A DNA stretch of 64,000 bases, taken from Nocardiopsis mwathae (lineage in GTDB: Bacteria > Actinomycetota > Actinomycetes > Streptosporangiales > Streptosporangiaceae). The DNA lies in assembly GCF_014201195.1 (NCBI RefSeq), contig NZ_JACHDS010000001.1, forward strand, positions 4,712,001-4,776,000. The letters are read 5' to 3'. Position numbers and translations under genes: made by a program. The notes beneath the pieces were generated by a model that saw nothing but the letters and a program-made list of their open reading frames with translations, was not told where the DNA came from and ran no database searches. The first letter of the stretch is position 1. Each line of letters begins with the position of its first letter. Below, one piece after another: positions 63,290 through 64,000 of this stretch.

Positions 63290-64000
63290 ATGCGCCGATC
63301 CACCGACCCTGCCGACCAGCGTCGCCACCCGGCACGCGGCCCCGCACGCGGCAGCGTCCGCGCCGGAGAACGGGCACTCGCCCCCGATCTCGGCCGCGGA
63401 ACCATGCTCCTGCTGATCGCCCTGTCCAACACCGCGTTCCATCTCTGGGCGGCCGAGCACGGGCCGTCGGGCTGGCACCCGATCGACGGATCGGCGGTCG
63501 ACCGCGCCGTCCAGTTCGCCATGATCACGGCGCTGGACCTGCGCACCTATCCGCTTTTCGCGTTCCTCTTCGGCTACGGCATGATGAGCCTCTACATGCG
63601 CCAGACCGAGGCGGGCGCGTCGCCGCGGGCAGGGGTGGCGCTGCTCCGGCGTCGCAGCCTCCTGCTCCTCGCTTTCGGACTCGCGCACGCCGCGCTGCTG
63701 ATGGCCGGCGACATCATCGGCGCCTACGGGCTGTCGAGCCTCATCCTCGGCTGGCTCTTCCTCCGGCGCGGTCAGCGCACACTGCTGGCGTGGAGCGGGG
63801 TGGGCGCAGCGATACTCCTGTGGTCGGCGGTGCCAGCATTCACCGCTCTGGCCACCGGAGACCTCGGCCGCATCGGCGCACCCGCCACCGAGGCCGCCAC
63901 CGCGGCGTACGCGGCCGGGGAGACCGACCCCGTCGCAGCGGCTGCGACCCGCCTGCAGACGTGGGCCTTCGTCACGCTCGGAGGAGGCCTACTGGCCTTC
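63290..64000 (+). CDS. DUF418 membrane protein (partial)
   Basis: The first 237 codons are present and run off the window. After an Arg-rich N-terminus come helices (TMLLLIALSNTAFHLWAAEH, YPLFAFLFGYGMMSLYMRQ, LLAFGLAHAALLMAGDIIGA) that fit the DUF418 family. FGYG and GDIIGAYG are its usual markers. Function unknown. Confidence 0.82.
   Translation, partial: MRRSTDPADQRRHPARGPARGSVRAGERALAPDLGRGTMLLLIALSNTAFHLWAAEHGPSGWHPIDGSAVDRAVQFAMITALDLRTYPLFAFLFGYGMMSLYMRQTEAGASPRAGVALLRRRSLLLLAFGLAHAALLMAGDIIGAYGLSSLILGWLFLRRGQRTLLAWSGVGAAILLWSAVPAFTALATGDLGRIGAPATEAATAAYAAGETDPVAAAATRLQTWAFVTLGGGLLAF

Overview
The window is high-GC DNA with dense, mostly two-directional gene layout, GTG and TTG starts, and actinomycete families: a chaplin-like surface protein, paired clpP genes with a PopR/ClgR-type regulator, SURF1, DUF1707 proteins and an ACT-domain SerB. 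A filamentous actinobacterium, probably of the Nocardiopsaceae, is the best guess. This is an inference from gene content; no 16S rRNA is present.

Layout. 1-8766: one leftward block for osmoprotection (betB, a GMC choline dehydrogenase, a betaine-type ABC transporter with ATPase, fused permease and at least two tandem binding proteins; a third secreted protein begins at the left edge). 8767-9189: a control region rich in palindromes, including a candidate iron box before a class II aldolase. 9868-12684: a VapC toxin with a half-length antitoxin, a small HTH gene and an ABC-2 exporter. 12925-16956: glyoxalase-like protein, two CrcB fluoride channels, a hydrolase lacking its serine, a DinB-like protein and a secreted protein. 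17257-22156: clpP pair plus PopR-like regulator, MFS exporter, a second-type methionine aminopeptidase with a divergent HTH gene, and DUF5988. 22588-26308: a small integrative element flanked by perfect 57-bp direct repeats. It carries an HD phosphohydrolase, a regulator-like gene, a damaged NUDIX gene and a tyrosine integrase. Its right end sits on a 6C small-RNA gene.

26587-35099: SURF1, DUF3817, a glycosyltransferase with a divergent WbqC/PIG-L deacetylase/epimerase set, a DUF202 pair, thioredoxin and an SDR. 35263-38220: hisE-hisG with a spermidine-synthase-like gene and another SDR. 38447-46319: methyltransferases, a Clp-N protein behind a promoter buried in a perfect operator palindrome, lipoproteins, ArsR, dihydrolipoyl dehydrogenase and a second SURF1. 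46556-47707: a four-domain chaplin with an LPXTG anchor. 48605-62678: CapA, adenosine deaminase, ketoglutarate-semialdehyde dehydrogenase with a divergent TetR, an HD nucleotidase, TauE, an SPFH protein, an ABC ATPase, two DUF1707 paralogues and serB. The window ends with a 5S rRNA that has no 23S beside it and the start of a DUF418 membrane protein.

The most unusual feature is the actinomycete integrative element remnant that uses the 6C sRNA gene as its attachment site. Other notable items are the half antitoxin lying in frame behind an HTH gene across one stop codon, the four-repeat chaplin with a long structured leader, and several perfect palindromic operators. Starts, motifs and repeats were read by eye; no database search was possible.
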